Positions 24,467 to 33,415 of a stretch of 40,036 bases of DNA are shown in pieces (position 1 is the stretch's first letter; each line of letters starts with the position of its first letter). Source of the DNA: a virus. The notes beneath the pieces were generated by a model. The model had not been told where the DNA came from and searched no databases. It worked only from the letters and a program-made list of their open reading frames with translations. The stretch lies in the IMG/VR virus record IMGVR_UViG_3300036780_000075, positions 1 to 40,036 of that record; one strand, given 5' to 3'. The translations under genes were made by a program, and so were the position numbers.

Positions 24467-25399
24467 ATGCGAAAAATGACGGGAGGCGACGGCTCCGATA
24501 CCACCGCGGCCGCATTCGCCTTCGCGCGATCCACCGATCAGCTCCTGCTCGCCGATCTCTATCTAATTGGTGATCTCGAAGACCCGATGGCCGTATGGCT
24601 CACGAACTGGCCATCGCCGCTCGTGTGGTCCGCTCGAGGAACTTTCAATCCCGCGTCCATCAAGCGCGGCCGCATCACCTCGCAGGTCGGACTCAAGGTG
24701 GATTCGCTCGACGTCACCTGGAGTCCTCCGCTCACCGCATTCGGCACCTCCGTCGCTACCGCGAACCCCTACCAGCTCGCCTATCAGGGATTTTTCGACA
24801 ACAAGAACTTCAAGCTCTGGCGCACGCTGATGCCCACGCCTGGCGACGCGAACACTTTCGGCGCGACGCCCTGGTTCGGAGGGAGGATTCAGCCGCTCGA
24901 AATCGGCCGCGGTCAGATCAAGCTCACCGTAAACAGTTCTCTCGACGCTCTCGACCAGCAAGCTCCGCCCAACGTGATCGAGATGTCGAACACGCTCGCG
25001 AGCTACGTGGGCAACACTCCCGTCCTCGCCGACGGCGAGACCAGCATTCCAACGTTCACCGTGGTCGCTCCCTCGACCCAGACGACGATCCTCGGTGATT
25101 CGATCCAGCCGACGGCGCACAAAATTTATACCAACAACAAATTCCGCCTCGGCTTCATGGTTTTTCTGAAGGGATCGACTCTCGCCGGCTACTGGTCACC
25201 CATCGGCACGAACGTGACGTTCAACGCCGGGGGCGGACTTCACTACAACCAGTTCCAGGTGTACGGCGCTTTCCCCTGGGCTCCGACTCCGGGAGACAAG
25301 TTCTACGTTTCAACGCAGTGGCCTGTGGACCTCGCCAGCGCTACCGCCGGCCAGTACAAAGGGTTTCCGTATGTACCTTATCCAACCACCGCTGTCTAA
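24467..25399 (+). CDS. Tail hub protein, DUF2163-like
   Basis: 310 aa. An N-terminal hub pattern (LLLADLYLIGDLED, SASIKRGRITSQVGLKVDSLDVTW) and a middle region (FGGRIQPLEIGRGQIKLTVNSSLDALDQQ) match DUF2163 proteins in gene transfer agent tails. The C-terminal half carries TTILGDSIQPTAHKIYTNNKFRLGFMVFLKG and ends VPYPTTAV. Works with the preceding distal tail gene as a ring around the tail tip. Overlaps the next gene by 29 bases. Confidence 0.75.
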   Translation: MRKMTGGDGSDTTAAAFAFARSTDQLLLADLYLIGDLEDPMAVWLTNWPSPLVWSARGTFNPASIKRGRITSQVGLKVDSLDVTWSPPLTAFGTSVATANPYQLAYQGFFDNKNFKLWRTLMPTPGDANTFGATPWFGGRIQPLEIGRGQIKLTVNSSLDALDQQAPPNVIEMSNTLASYVGNTPVLADGETSIPTFTVVAPSTQTTILGDSIQPTAHKIYTNNKFRLGFMVFLKGSTLAGYWSPIGTNVTFNAGGGLHYNQFQVYGAFPWAPTPGDKFYVSTQWPVDLASATAGQYKGFPYVPYPTTAV

Positions 25400-25919
25400 C
25401 CCGACCGCGGACGCGCGGGGAATCGTGACGCGCGCGCTCGTCACTGCGGAAGCTCTCACCTGGCTCGGGACGCCCTATCACAAGAACGGCCGCGTGAAGA
25501 GCGCCGGCGTCGACTGCGGAAGTTTCCTGTTCTGCGTTTATCGCCAGTGCGGACTCGTGCCTCCCGAGGAAGAGGGAATTTTTTCTGATCCGTCGATCGT
25601 GCCGATCGGCCAGGACTGGTGGTGCAACACCACCGAAGAAAAATACATGCTTCGAATCCTCCGCCACGCGTACAGAGTCGCCGAAGGCGTAGGCTTGCGC
25701 TCGTCCCAGGCATTGCCGGGCAATCTCGTGCTCACTCGCGCTCTCGGCTCGCGCCTCTACAACCACGGCGGCATCGTCATCGCGTGGCCCCGAGTGATTC
25801 ACGCTCTCGATCCTTGCGTTGAAATGTGCAATGTCTCGACGCACTGCCTCTGGGAGCATCAAGAAGTTGCGATCTTCGATCCCTGGGAAAAACTACGTTC
25901 GAGAGGAGCGAGAGCGTGA
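25371..25919 (+). CDS. Tail NlpC/P60 cysteine peptidase
   Basis: 182 aa. The catalytic cysteine is C49 in AGVDCGSFLF, and His132 (NHGGIVI) plus His144 complete the expected triad. This family cuts peptide cross-links in peptidoglycan during injection (the lambda gpK / GTA gp14 role). Starts 29 bases inside the previous gene and ends in a GTGA overlap with the tail hub gene. Confidence 0.85.
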   Translation: MYLIQPPLSNPTADARGIVTRALVTAEALTWLGTPYHKNGRVKSAGVDCGSFLFCVYRQCGLVPPEEEGIFSDPSIVPIGQDWWCNTTEEKYMLRILRHAYRVAEGVGLRSSQALPGNLVLTRALGSRLYNHGGIVIAWPRVIHALDPCVEMCNVSTHCLWEHQEVAIFDPWEKLRSRGARA

Positions 25920-28900
25920 GCCTCGGAGGACAGTCGCGCGTAAAGCCGACGGCGTTCGGCACGCTCATGCAGGCGTCGACCTACGGGATGACCATCCCGA
26001 CGATTCATGGCACCACGCAATCGAACCTGCTCGCGATCTGGGCGGCGAACCTGCGCCAGGGAAAATGCCTCGGCAAAAAAGGCAAGTCCGGCGGCCTCAA
26101 AAAGAAAAAAACGCCGCCGAGCTACGTGGAGAACATCGATTTTCTCATCGGCTCGAATCCCATCGACGGAATCCTGCAGGCGTGGTCGAACTCGAAACGC
26201 TACCCGCTGAATTTCGTGAGCCAGCGGTTCAACGCCGGCGGAGCCAGCAGCCTCACCATCACCGACGCGCAGTTTTACGCAGTGATTGCCGTCACGATGG
26301 AGCTCGACCTCTCCGGAACGTTCAACGACTACGGGAGTCCTGGGCCATCGGCCTACAGTCTCACCGCCTCGGAATATTCGCTCTGGAACATGGCGCAGCA
26401 CGGTCCCGATTTAATCAATTCGGGCAGCTCTCGATTTTTCCCGTTTCTCTATAAGTGGGTTCCGGCCGACCTCAACGTGGTCACTCTACTGCCGGCGGCC
26501 TGTCTCGGGCGACTTGCGCTCCTCGGCGCGCCCTGGAACGGTTTCATGAACGTCTACTACGCGCAGCTCTCCCAGGACATCCACCACAAATCGCCGATTT
26601 CGCGCTTTTGTCTCGAGTTCGAGCCGGTCCTCGGCGATGGAGACGAGTTCACGGGGAACTTCCGCGGCACCAGCACGCCGCTCTCGACCCAGCAAATCCT
26701 CTACCCGGAATATGCCGGCGCCGGCTCTCCCGACATCGATCTCGGAACGTCCGAAACCCTCCCGCTCATCCAGGTGGAAGTTCGGGGAAGCAATGCGCGC
26801 TACGCGCCTCGAGGCGACGCCGATTTCGTCGACATGATCGAGGACACAGTGAAATCCGGGCTTCTGCAGGTGGGAGCGCAGCTCGGCCTCATCCAGCGTG
26901 GCGTGAATTTGAACGACCTGCCCGGCGCGGTGCAGAAGGCCTTCGTTCAGTTTATCGACCCCGCCATCCCAGTACTCAGATTCGACCAGGCGAACGCGGT
27001 TGGAGACCAGCTCGTCGCGATCGGCCGGTTCCGCTACGACGCTACGGGCGGAGCTCCGAACGTCGCGGACGTCGCCGGCAACACATGGGTTCCTGTGTAC
27101 GGAAACAATAACGAGGGAATCTGGACCGCGACAGCGGTCGCTGCGCCGGCGGGAAACGAAGTCACCTTTACCGATGATCACGGCGGGTCGAACTTCAACG
27201 CCGATGCTTTCATCGTCGAGATGGACCCGGGCTCATCGGTTCTCGACAACAGCAAAGTCGTTTCCGGAACCACGCCGGCAGGACCGGCTTCTACAGTCAG
27301 CGCTTCGATCGCAGTGACGGGCGAGCCGACCTACATCCTTGCCGTCGTGTTCGCCGATACCCCTGTTTTGCCGTTTACTCCGCCGGCGCTGTGGACGAAT
27401 TTATTTCCGCAGACCAACCCGCCCCTGAATCAGACTTTTCTCGCCTACCGCATCGTCGCCAAAGACGGCGCGTACAGCTTCACGATGAAAATCGATGGCG
27501 GCGTGAACTGGACCATCGCTCTGCTCGCGTTCAAATCGGCGCAGCCGGTTCCTTATCCGAAGGCGCTCGGCAACATTCTCGACAGCGACTCGCTCGAGCT
27601 CACTCGCACGCAGTGCCGGGCGAACGGCCTCTGGGGTTCGGTCACGATGAACCAGCAGAAAAAGGCCGGCGACTGGATTGAAGAGTTTCTCACCTGCGCG
27701 AACGCGGTCGCCGTCTGGAGTGGCGACGTGCTGAAGATTCGGCCGCGCAGCGAAGTTTCCGTGGCTGGAAATGGCGTGGTCTATACGGCGCCCACGGCCT
27801 CGGGTCCCGTCGCCGTGCTGAAGGAATCGGATTTAATTGGCAACGGGACCGATCCGCCGGTCACTATCCCGCGCGCGCCGCAGGTCGATTCCTACTCAAT
27901 CGAGCAAGTCCAATTCTTCGATCGCAATTCCGACTATGCGCAGTCCTTCGTCTCCGAGCCTCTCAACGGAGCGATCGCTCTGTTCGGTCCGCGAACGGAC
28001 CAGCCGAACATACTGCCGGAGATCCAGGACCCGGCCATCGCGAGGAAAATTCTCGCGATCGAGGTCCGCCGCAAGAACCTGCTCCGCAACACGCCGAAGT
28101 TCAAAATGAAGGCGAACCTATTTCTGCTCGAGGCCTGGGACCTCATCACGTTTGACGAGCCTCTTCTCGGAATTTCGGGAACTCCGGTCCGCTTCACCAG
28201 CATCGCGGAAAACGATTCCTACGAGCTCGAATGTGAAACCGAGCCGTACATCTGGGGACTCCATTCGCCGGACGATCTGCCGGTGACGTCAGCCACTCCG
28301 TATCTTCCGACGACAGGACAAGATCCGGGCCAGGTGAACGATCCGATTATTTTTGAGCCGCCTGCACGCCTCTCCGGGCAGAAAAACCAGGGAGAAATTT
28401 GGCTGGTGGTGAGCGGTGCGAGTTCCGACTACGGCGGTTGCCTGGTCCTGATTTCGACCGACGGTGGCGCGAGCTACAACCCAGTGCCGGGCGGCGGCAC
28501 GATTCTCGGGAATGCGGTGACGGGATTCACGGTAGGTGATTGGCCGATTGCGAACGATCCCGACACGACCAACGATCTCTCCGTCGATCTCACCGAATCT
28601 CTCGGCACTCTCGCCTCTTACGCCGTTTCCGATGAGGACAATTTCGTTTATCCGTGCTACGTGGCCGGCGGTCTCACGTGCGTCCCCTACGAACTGATGG
28701 CCTACGCGGTCGCGAACCTCACCGCCGCGAACAAGTACACCCTGAAAGCCACGGGCGGCGGGATGAATCATTTGCGACGCGCGGTGTTCGCCGCTCCGCA
28801 GGTGGGAGTCGGCGTCGATCACCCGACGAACTCGCGCTTCGCTTTCCTGAGTCCTTCCGGCATCGGCATTTACAAATTGCCGATGGACCCGCTGTGGATC

Positions 28901-29392
28901 GGGAAAACTCTGCACTTCAAGTTTCTGGCGTTCAATACCTTTGGAGACAATCCGGTCGCGCAGGCTGACGCGACGGACTACACCTACACACCTACAGGCT
29001 GCCCGGCCGCGCAGCAGAACCCAAACAACAATTACGTCAATACGCCGGCGGTCTCGCTCTCGCAGACCACTCCCACGAACGTCGCGATGGCGCAAACCAG
29101 CGTGCAGTTCCCATCGAACAAGGCGAACTATAACGCGCGCAATTTCACGATCCCGGACCCGGGCGGAACTCCGACGGTTTACTACGTGACGATTTACGAT
29201 CCGGCCGAGCTCGGCGATGAGGGGACCGGCACCGCGCTTACGCCATTCTGCGAGACCTCAAACGCGAAAGTCGGACAGCCGGGCTACACCTACATGGGCT
29301 TCATTCAGGCGACCGATCCCACGACGGACCCGCGCAATGTCGCGGGACCAGGCGGCTGGCCTCCGCCTCAGACTTTCCTGGTGGGACCATGA
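25916..29392 (+). CDS. Large tail-tip protein (gpJ/GTA 'megatron'-like)
   Basis: 1158 aa from GTG 25916, which overlaps the previous stop; the frame is open further upstream but that part overlaps the peptidase. The region LGNILDSDSLELTRTQCRANGLWGSVTMNQQKKAGDWIEEFLTCANAVAVWSGDVLKIRPRSE (about 560-620) is typical of the putative phage tail protein family that forms the central hub or tip. The C-terminal third is beta-rich with Gly/Thr repeats (fibronectin- or Ig-like). It directs adsorption and attaches the fibres encoded next. Confidence 0.8.
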   Translation: MSLGGQSRVKPTAFGTLMQASTYGMTIPTIHGTTQSNLLAIWAANLRQGKCLGKKGKSGGLKKKKTPPSYVENIDFLIGSNPIDGILQAWSNSKRYPLNFVSQRFNAGGASSLTITDAQFYAVIAVTMELDLSGTFNDYGSPGPSAYSLTASEYSLWNMAQHGPDLINSGSSRFFPFLYKWVPADLNVVTLLPAACLGRLALLGAPWNGFMNVYYAQLSQDIHHKSPISRFCLEFEPVLGDGDEFTGNFRGTSTPLSTQQILYPEYAGAGSPDIDLGTSETLPLIQVEVRGSNARYAPRGDADFVDMIEDTVKSGLLQVGAQLGLIQRGVNLNDLPGAVQKAFVQFIDPAIPVLRFDQANAVGDQLVAIGRFRYDATGGAPNVADVAGNTWVPVYGNNNEGIWTATAVAAPAGNEVTFTDDHGGSNFNADAFIVEMDPGSSVLDNSKVVSGTTPAGPASTVSASIAVTGEPTYILAVVFADTPVLPFTPPALWTNLFPQTNPPLNQTFLAYRIVAKDGAYSFTMKIDGGVNWTIALLAFKSAQPVPYPKALGNILDSDSLELTRTQCRANGLWGSVTMNQQKKAGDWIEEFLTCANAVAVWSGDVLKIRPRSEVSVAGNGVVYTAPTASGPVAVLKESDLIGNGTDPPVTIPRAPQVDSYSIEQVQFFDRNSDYAQSFVSEPLNGAIALFGPRTDQPNILPEIQDPAIARKILAIEVRRKNLLRNTPKFKMKANLFLLEAWDLITFDEPLLGISGTPVRFTSIAENDSYELECETEPYIWGLHSPDDLPVTSATPYLPTTGQDPGQVNDPIIFEPPARLSGQKNQGEIWLVVSGASSDYGGCLVLISTDGGASYNPVPGGGTILGNAVTGFTVGDWPIANDPDTTNDLSVDLTESLGTLASYAVSDEDNFVYPCYVAGGLTCVPYELMAYAVANLTAANKYTLKATGGGMNHLRRAVFAAPQVGVGVDHPTNSRFAFLSPSGIGIYKLPMDPLWIGKTLHFKFLAFNTFGDNPVAQADATDYTYTPTGCPAAQQNPNNNYVNTPAVSLSQTTPTNVAMAQTSVQFPSNKANYNARNFTIPDPGGTPTVYYVTIYDPAELGDEGTGTALTPFCETSNAKVGQPGYTYMGFIQATDPTTDPRNVAGPGGWPPPQTFLVGP

Positions 29393-29439
29393 AAACGATC
29401 CGTGAGATGGACCCATTGATGGTTTTGGTGAATCGATGA
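29389..29439 (+). CDS. Possible 16-aa coupled peptide
   Basis: ATGA overlaps the previous stop and its own stop overlaps the next ATG (ATGA). Reads MKTIREMDPLMVLVNR. It may be a relay for translational coupling between two genes rather than a functional peptide. Confidence 0.4.
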   Translation: MKTIREMDPLMVLVNR

Positions 29440-30227
29440 CGGCCGTTCCTTCCATCATCCGGCTGAACTCGACGCTTCCTGCGGCGCCGGCGGGATACGC
29501 GAACGTCAAGCCTCAGCACGATTCGAACTTTCCCGTCGACGACACGAGCTTCTACGCTCCGAATCTCGGTTTCGTCGATGCGCGCACCACCGTCACCGAG
29601 ACGATCCGCGACGCGTCACTCGGTAAGCTCGTCACGCTCACCAACGCGGCCGCGATCGCCGTCACCCTCGATTCCGCGCACGTGCCTGCTGGATTCATGT
29701 GTTTCGTTGCCGTTCTCGGCGCCGGCACCGGGACGCTCACGCCCTCGAGTGGAACGATCAGTTATGGCGGTGCGAGCTCCGCGAACCTGGCGCTAGCGGA
29801 GGGTGATGCATCGATTCTATTTTTTGACGGCGCGAACTGGGAAGCCGCCTCAATCGTCGGCGTTCCGGCCGTCATCGCGCTGATCTCCGCGAACGCTCCT
29901 CTCGTTATCGGATTCGTGATGGCCACGGGTGCGACAGGCACAAACGTCGGTCCCGACCTCATCGCGCCGCGCGCCGGATCGGTCACAAAATGCAAGGTGG
30001 TGACGAAGGCGTCGGACCCTTCGACGGACCTCACCTTCAAAATCAAGCAGAACGGCACGGATGTGTTCAGCGCAGATCCCACCGTCGCGCACGGAACCGC
30101 CGGCGGGACGGTCTCGACTTTCACCACACTGACTTCGTCTCCGCTCGCGATCGCGGCCGATGATGTGTTCACCATCGACGTCACGAGCGGGACGTCAACC
30201 TGGCAGTTCACCGCTCAATTGGAGTAA
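29436..30227 (+). CDS. Tail fibre / receptor-binding protein candidate
   Basis: 263 aa, beta-rich. The middle has Ser/Thr/Gly-rich strands (GAGTGTLTPSSGTISYGGAS) and the C-terminus (AGSVTKCKVVTKASDPSTDLTFKIKQNGTDVF, TIDVTSGTSTWQFTAQLE) looks like a fibre knob. N-terminal NFPVDDTSFYAPNLG probably attaches to the tail hub. Function is from position plus composition. Confidence 0.6.
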   Translation: MTAVPSIIRLNSTLPAAPAGYANVKPQHDSNFPVDDTSFYAPNLGFVDARTTVTETIRDASLGKLVTLTNAAAIAVTLDSAHVPAGFMCFVAVLGAGTGTLTPSSGTISYGGASSANLALAEGDASILFFDGANWEAASIVGVPAVIALISANAPLVIGFVMATGATGTNVGPDLIAPRAGSVTKCKVVTKASDPSTDLTFKIKQNGTDVFSADPTVAHGTAGGTVSTFTTLTSSPLAIAADDVFTIDVTSGTSTWQFTAQLE

Positions 30228-30230
30228 TCG

Positions 30231-31142
30231 ATGTCGACGCAGCAACTGCAGCTCGTTTGTGACAGCTCGACGCTGGCAAATTTCAAGGCATGGGCGAAGC
30301 CCATCAGCGACTGGTTTCGCACCTGTGGGTGGACCAACAGCTCCGATAGCGGGCAGGTGAATTGGGGGACCATCGCATCGCCTCCGGGGAGCGCCGCTTA
30401 CGTTTTCGATATTTTTCAGCCCGGCGACGGCCTCACAAACTTTTATATGAAGGTCGAGTACGGAAATTTGTCGGGCACCAACTGCCCGACCGTCCGGATC
30501 ACGATTGGACTCTCGACGAATGGTTCAGGGACGATCACCGGCACGTTTATCGGGCCGACTCCGTGTCCCATCACGAGTTTCACGGCACCGAGCACCTCGA
30601 CGCAGTTCGAGTGCGATTTTTCCGGCGACACGGGCCGCATGGGAATCATGATGTGGCGAAACGGAGGAAATAACTGCGGTCAGTTGTTTGCGGTCGAGCG
30701 GTCGCTGAATTCGAGCGGAGCCGCCACGAGCACGTACGTCACGCTCTGGACCGCAGGAACTTCTCTATCGAATCGGGCATGCAGTCAGCAGTCCTTGATG
30801 TTGGGAGGGGCGGGTGCAGGGCCAGGTGGCGCGCCGACACTCAACGGTAGCAATGGCTGGTCGGTTCGCATGAGCAACTGCGTCGTGAGTTCTGTTCAGG
30901 TCACAACGGGCTTCAATGGCGGCATTCCCTTTGATAACTGCGCGCCGAACGTCGGATTCTACGACTATCCGTCCACCGAGGTCGGCGCGATTGGTCCGAT
31001 CGATGCATCAGAGGGTGTCAGCTTCACGGTCACGGTTTACGGAAGCATACGGACATACATCCCCACCAAGCTTGTCGGTGCAGGCTTCGGACCTTTCAAC
31101 TCGGGAGCCCCGTTTGGTTTCATCTGCATGAGGTACGACTAG
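30231..31142 (+). CDS. Tail fibre-associated protein
   Basis: 303 aa. Short N-terminal FKAWAKPISDWFRTCGWTNSSDSGQVNWGTI, then a beta-rich, Cys-rich body (several Cys, for instance NCPTVR, TPCPIT, FECDF, NCVVSS). The family is not recognised, but the layout (short repeats, Asn/Ser/Thr/Gly) suits a surface protein. Starts four bases after the previous stop. Confidence 0.6.
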   Translation: MSTQQLQLVCDSSTLANFKAWAKPISDWFRTCGWTNSSDSGQVNWGTIASPPGSAAYVFDIFQPGDGLTNFYMKVEYGNLSGTNCPTVRITIGLSTNGSGTITGTFIGPTPCPITSFTAPSTSTQFECDFSGDTGRMGIMMWRNGGNNCGQLFAVERSLNSSGAATSTYVTLWTAGTSLSNRACSQQSLMLGGAGAGPGGAPTLNGSNGWSVRMSNCVVSSVQVTTGFNGGIPFDNCAPNVGFYDYPSTEVGAIGPIDASEGVSFTVTVYGSIRTYIPTKLVGAGFGPFNSGAPFGFICMRYD

Positions 31143-31544
31143 ATGCCGAACGTTCCGACTTCTTCCGCCTACATGAAGCCGGCGCCATTCGCGAACACAT
31201 CCGCGAAATCGCCGGCATATTTCATCGGTTCGTCGGGATTCCCCCCGATCCCGGTTGCGGCGGTGCTAAAAGGCGGGACCACCGGTAGCGCCTACTCCGA
31301 AACGATCTCTGGCGTGCTTGGCGTCGCGCCATACACGTTTGCCGTCACCTCCGGCGCGCTTCCCACCGGCACGACTTTGAACGGCAGCACTGGCGTGATT
31401 TCTGGCACGACCTCCGCTGCGGGAACCTTCACGTTCACGATCAAGGTCACCGACTCGACTGGCGCTTTTAACTCCTTCACATTCCAGATCACGATTGCGG
31501 CTCCGGCTGGCGGCGGCGCGACGAACTACGGCTTCGTGTCATGA
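31143..31544 (+). CDS. Ig-like (He_PIG) surface protein
   Basis: 133 aa. Residues about 41-122 give the He_PIG/cadherin-like pattern: GGTTGSAYSETISGV, PYTFAVTSGALPTGTTLNG, TGVISGTTSAAGTFTFTIKV and TDSTGAFNSFTF. These Ig-like modules occur on tail and capsid surface proteins and bind sugars weakly. N-terminal 40 residues probably attach to the fibre. Last structural gene before the lysis cassette. Confidence 0.75.
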   Translation: MPNVPTSSAYMKPAPFANTSAKSPAYFIGSSGFPPIPVAAVLKGGTTGSAYSETISGVLGVAPYTFAVTSGALPTGTTLNGSTGVISGTTSAAGTFTFTIKVTDSTGAFNSFTFQITIAAPAGGGATNYGFVS

Positions 31545-31571
31545 CGTGTCATGACACTCTTCGGATATGAT
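31535..31571 (+). promoter_or_regulatory. Promoter/operator candidate before lysis genes
   Basis: CGTGTCATGA is duplicated in tandem (31535-31554) and GTGTCATGACAC (31546-31557) is a perfect 12-bp palindrome. A -10-like TATGAT lies at 31566-31571 with ATGACG 19 bases upstream as a possible -35. This would start lysis transcription separately under control of a palindrome-binding factor. Confidence 0.4.
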
Positions 31572-31582
31572 GCAGTGCAACC

Positions 31583-31900
31583 GTGACAATTTCGCGGACG
31601 TGGGAGGTCGAGGACCTGGCGCGCGTCGCATACACCGCTTACGAACAAGCGGTGCGCGCCGCGCTTCCCGGGCACCAAGGAATCGACATGCCGCTCTTCA
31701 GCGAACTCTCGCCGAGCCTGCAGGAAGTGTGGCGCCACGTGGCCATTACCGTGTGGAGCGAGATCTGGACGAACTCGGCTCCGCCCATCGTCGCCCTTCC
31801 GATCGCTCCGCCGCCTTCGAACATCGGCGATCGCCGCGAGCTCCTTGCGCGGCTGCTCGAGAAGATGCGCGACGAAAAGCCTAAGCGGCTAAAAAAATGA
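31583..31900 (+). CDS. Hypothetical protein at start of lysis cassette
   Basis: 105 aa from GTG 31583. Helical N-terminal (EDLARVAYTAYEQAVRAALPG), middle VWRHVAITVWSEIWT, and a charged C-terminus (ELLARLLEKMRDEKPKRLKK). Not recognised; it looks cytosolic. Ends in ATGA with the next gene. Confidence 0.55.
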   Translation: MTISRTWEVEDLARVAYTAYEQAVRAALPGHQGIDMPLFSELSPSLQEVWRHVAITVWSEIWTNSAPPIVALPIAPPPSNIGDRRELLARLLEKMRDEKPKRLKK

Positions 31901-32178
31901 ACGTGCGAATCGAGCAAGAGGAGACCCCTGAAGGGCGCGTAGCGGCGGCCGCGCGCGTCACGATGATGCGCTCTGTCCAGGAGGGTAGGCGCAGAGGCCT
32001 GCGGATCGACGAGACACTCCTTCCCGACTACGCGGACTTGCGCGAAGGCATTCGCGAAGCGCTGCGGCGCGAGCTGCTCATCGCCGAGCTCGAGGGCTTG
32101 TCCCAGGGATCCGAAAAGGCGCGCAGCCGGCGCCGCGACGAAATCCTCCGCGAGCTCGCGCCGAAGCCCGAAAGCTGA
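31897..32178 (+). CDS. Small charged protein
   Basis: 93 aa, ATGA overlap on the left and one-base overlap on the right. Highly charged, helical (LREGIREALRRELLIAELEGL, EKARSRRRDEILREL). No motif recognised; a role in regulating lysis or binding nucleic acid is possible but unproven. Confidence 0.55.
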   Translation: MNVRIEQEETPEGRVAAAARVTMMRSVQEGRRRGLRIDETLLPDYADLREGIREALRRELLIAELEGLSQGSEKARSRRRDEILRELAPKPES

Positions 32179-32420
32179 TGCCGAAAATTTCTCCTGAGCT
32201 CTTGGTTTTCCTCACCACGGTTATCTTCTTCGCCGGGGTTGGCTGGGGCGCTTTGTTACGACTTCAGCGGGATGTGAAATCGAAGGCTGAGCGCTCCGAT
32301 CTCAACAATATCGGCGCGATGCTGCGCCGCGATCGCTGGAACATAATGATCGCTTTGATGCTGGTCACGGACAGCCGCGACGACCGCCAGCGCCTAGCGG
32401 ATCTCCTCAGACAGCAGTGA
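32178..32420 (+). CDS. Small membrane protein, possible holin
   Basis: 80 aa. One N-terminal transmembrane segment (LLVFLTTVIFFAGVGWGALL, about residues 8-27) and a charged cytosolic tail (RDRWNIMIALMLVTDSRDDRQRLADLLRQQ). Size and position before an endolysin fit a class III (one-TM) holin or an antiholin. Confidence 0.5.
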   Translation: MPKISPELLVFLTTVIFFAGVGWGALLRLQRDVKSKAERSDLNNIGAMLRRDRWNIMIALMLVTDSRDDRQRLADLLRQQ

Positions 32421-32439
32421 CGCAAGTGCATCAAACTGC

Positions 32440-32646
32440 ATGAACTCTAAAATTCCGTGGGACGAGTACTCGAATCTCACGCGCGAAAGAACTCCCGCTC
32501 CGCCGACACGCAAGATCGAAATCTCCGAGCCCTCGATCGGCGCGCAGCTCTGCGAATTCGTCGCACGCCACTGGATCCTCGCAACTCTCGCCGTTCTCGG
32601 TTTTCTTGCGGCCGTCGCGGCGGCGATCGCGATCCTCACAAAATAA
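32440..32646 (+). CDS. Small C-terminally anchored membrane protein, possible holin
   Basis: 68 aa. A hydrophilic N-terminus followed by one transmembrane segment at the C-terminus (HWILATLAVLGFLAAVAAAIAIL). It directly precedes the endolysin (two bases), the usual place for the holin. Which of the two membrane proteins forms the lesion cannot be told from sequence. Confidence 0.55.
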   Translation: MNSKIPWDEYSNLTRERTPAPPTRKIEISEPSIGAQLCEFVARHWILATLAVLGFLAAVAAAIAILTK

Positions 32647-32647
32647 A

Positions 32648-33247
32648 ATGAACTTCGCTCTCTCGCCGGAGGCGATCTCCGGGATTCTCGGACCCTACGG
32701 CCCGATCGTGAACGTGCGCGCGAATTGGCCGGCCTTGGAAGCGGCGCTCGATCGCCGCGGAATCTATTCGGAGATGACGGCCGTTTCAGCGATCGCGACG
32801 ATCGGCGTAGAGACCGGAACCTTCGCACCGGTGAAGGAACGAGGCGGTCCGACCTATCTCACCGATCTTTACGAAGGTCGCGTCGATCTCGGCAACAACG
32901 TGGTCGGCGATGGCGTGCGCTTCCGCGGCCGCGGCTTCGTCCAGATTACCGGCCGCTGGGACTATGAGCATTTCGGCAAGGAGCTCGGTCGGGATCTCGC
33001 CGGCAATCCGGACCTGGCGCTCGACCCACAAATCGCTTCGGAGATCCTCGCGCTCTTTTTTCAGGAGCGGGGAATTCCCGCTTATGCCGACGTGCGCAAC
33101 TGGCAAATGGTGCGCCGGCGCGTGAACGGCGGCCTGTCCGGATGGCCACGCTTCATCGACTCCGTCACAAAGCTCCTGGCCGCGCTCGAGCAAAGCAGGG
33201 CTCCCAGCGTCGCCGGTGAGGCGAGGCTGGGAGATCGTTTCCCGTGA
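32648..33247 (+). CDS. Endolysin, GH19 chitinase/lysozyme-like
   Basis: 199 aa from ATG 32648. The GH19-like fold is shown by AVSAIATIGVETGTFAPVKE (catalytic Glu candidates E55 and E64), then RFRGRGFVQITGRWDYEHFGKELGRDLAGNPDLALDPQIASEILALFF (about 91-140). It cuts the glycan backbone of the cell wall. The last 17 codons are supplied by a hairpin-repeat copy, so the protein end (SRAPSVAGEARLGDRFP) is repeat-derived. No signal peptide is visible, consistent with release through a holin. Confidence 0.85.
   Translation: MNFALSPEAISGILGPYGPIVNVRANWPALEAALDRRGIYSEMTAVSAIATIGVETGTFAPVKERGGPTYLTDLYEGRVDLGNNVVGDGVRFRGRGFVQITGRWDYEHFGKELGRDLAGNPDLALDPQIASEILALFFQERGIPAYADVRNWQMVRRRVNGGLSGWPRFIDSVTKLLAALEQSRAPSVAGEARLGDRFP
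33198..33235 (+). repeat. Hairpin repeat copy 4 (inside the end of the endolysin gene)
   Basis: CTCCCAGCG-TCGCC-GGTGA-GGCGA-GGCTGGGAG. Here the inner stem is TCGCC/GGCGA and the outer stem CTCCCAG/CTGGGAG. Both differ from other copies yet pair, which argues for selection on the fold. It ends 12 bases before the gene stop. Confidence 0.8.
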
Positions 33248-33377
33248 AACGCTTCCTCCAGTCATACAACACAATTGTAATTTTCAATTTACAGGTACAC
33301 TGGCGCGGGCCCCGGCGCACGGCAAGGGGAAGGCAGAGACTGCATCCCGCGACAAAAACGCTGATGGCGCTCGGATA

Positions 33378-33415
33378 GGGCTCCCGGTGTCGACGGTCAG
33401 TCGAGTCCGGGAGAT
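33378..33415 (+). repeat. Hairpin repeat copy 5
   Basis: CTCCCGGTG-TCGAC-GGTCA-GTCGA-GTCCGGGAG. Inner stem TCGAC/GTCGA with a GGTCA loop, a 2x2 internal loop, and outer stem CTCCCGG/CCGGGAG. Lies in non-coding DNA about 145 bases after copy 4, same orientation. Confidence 0.85.
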
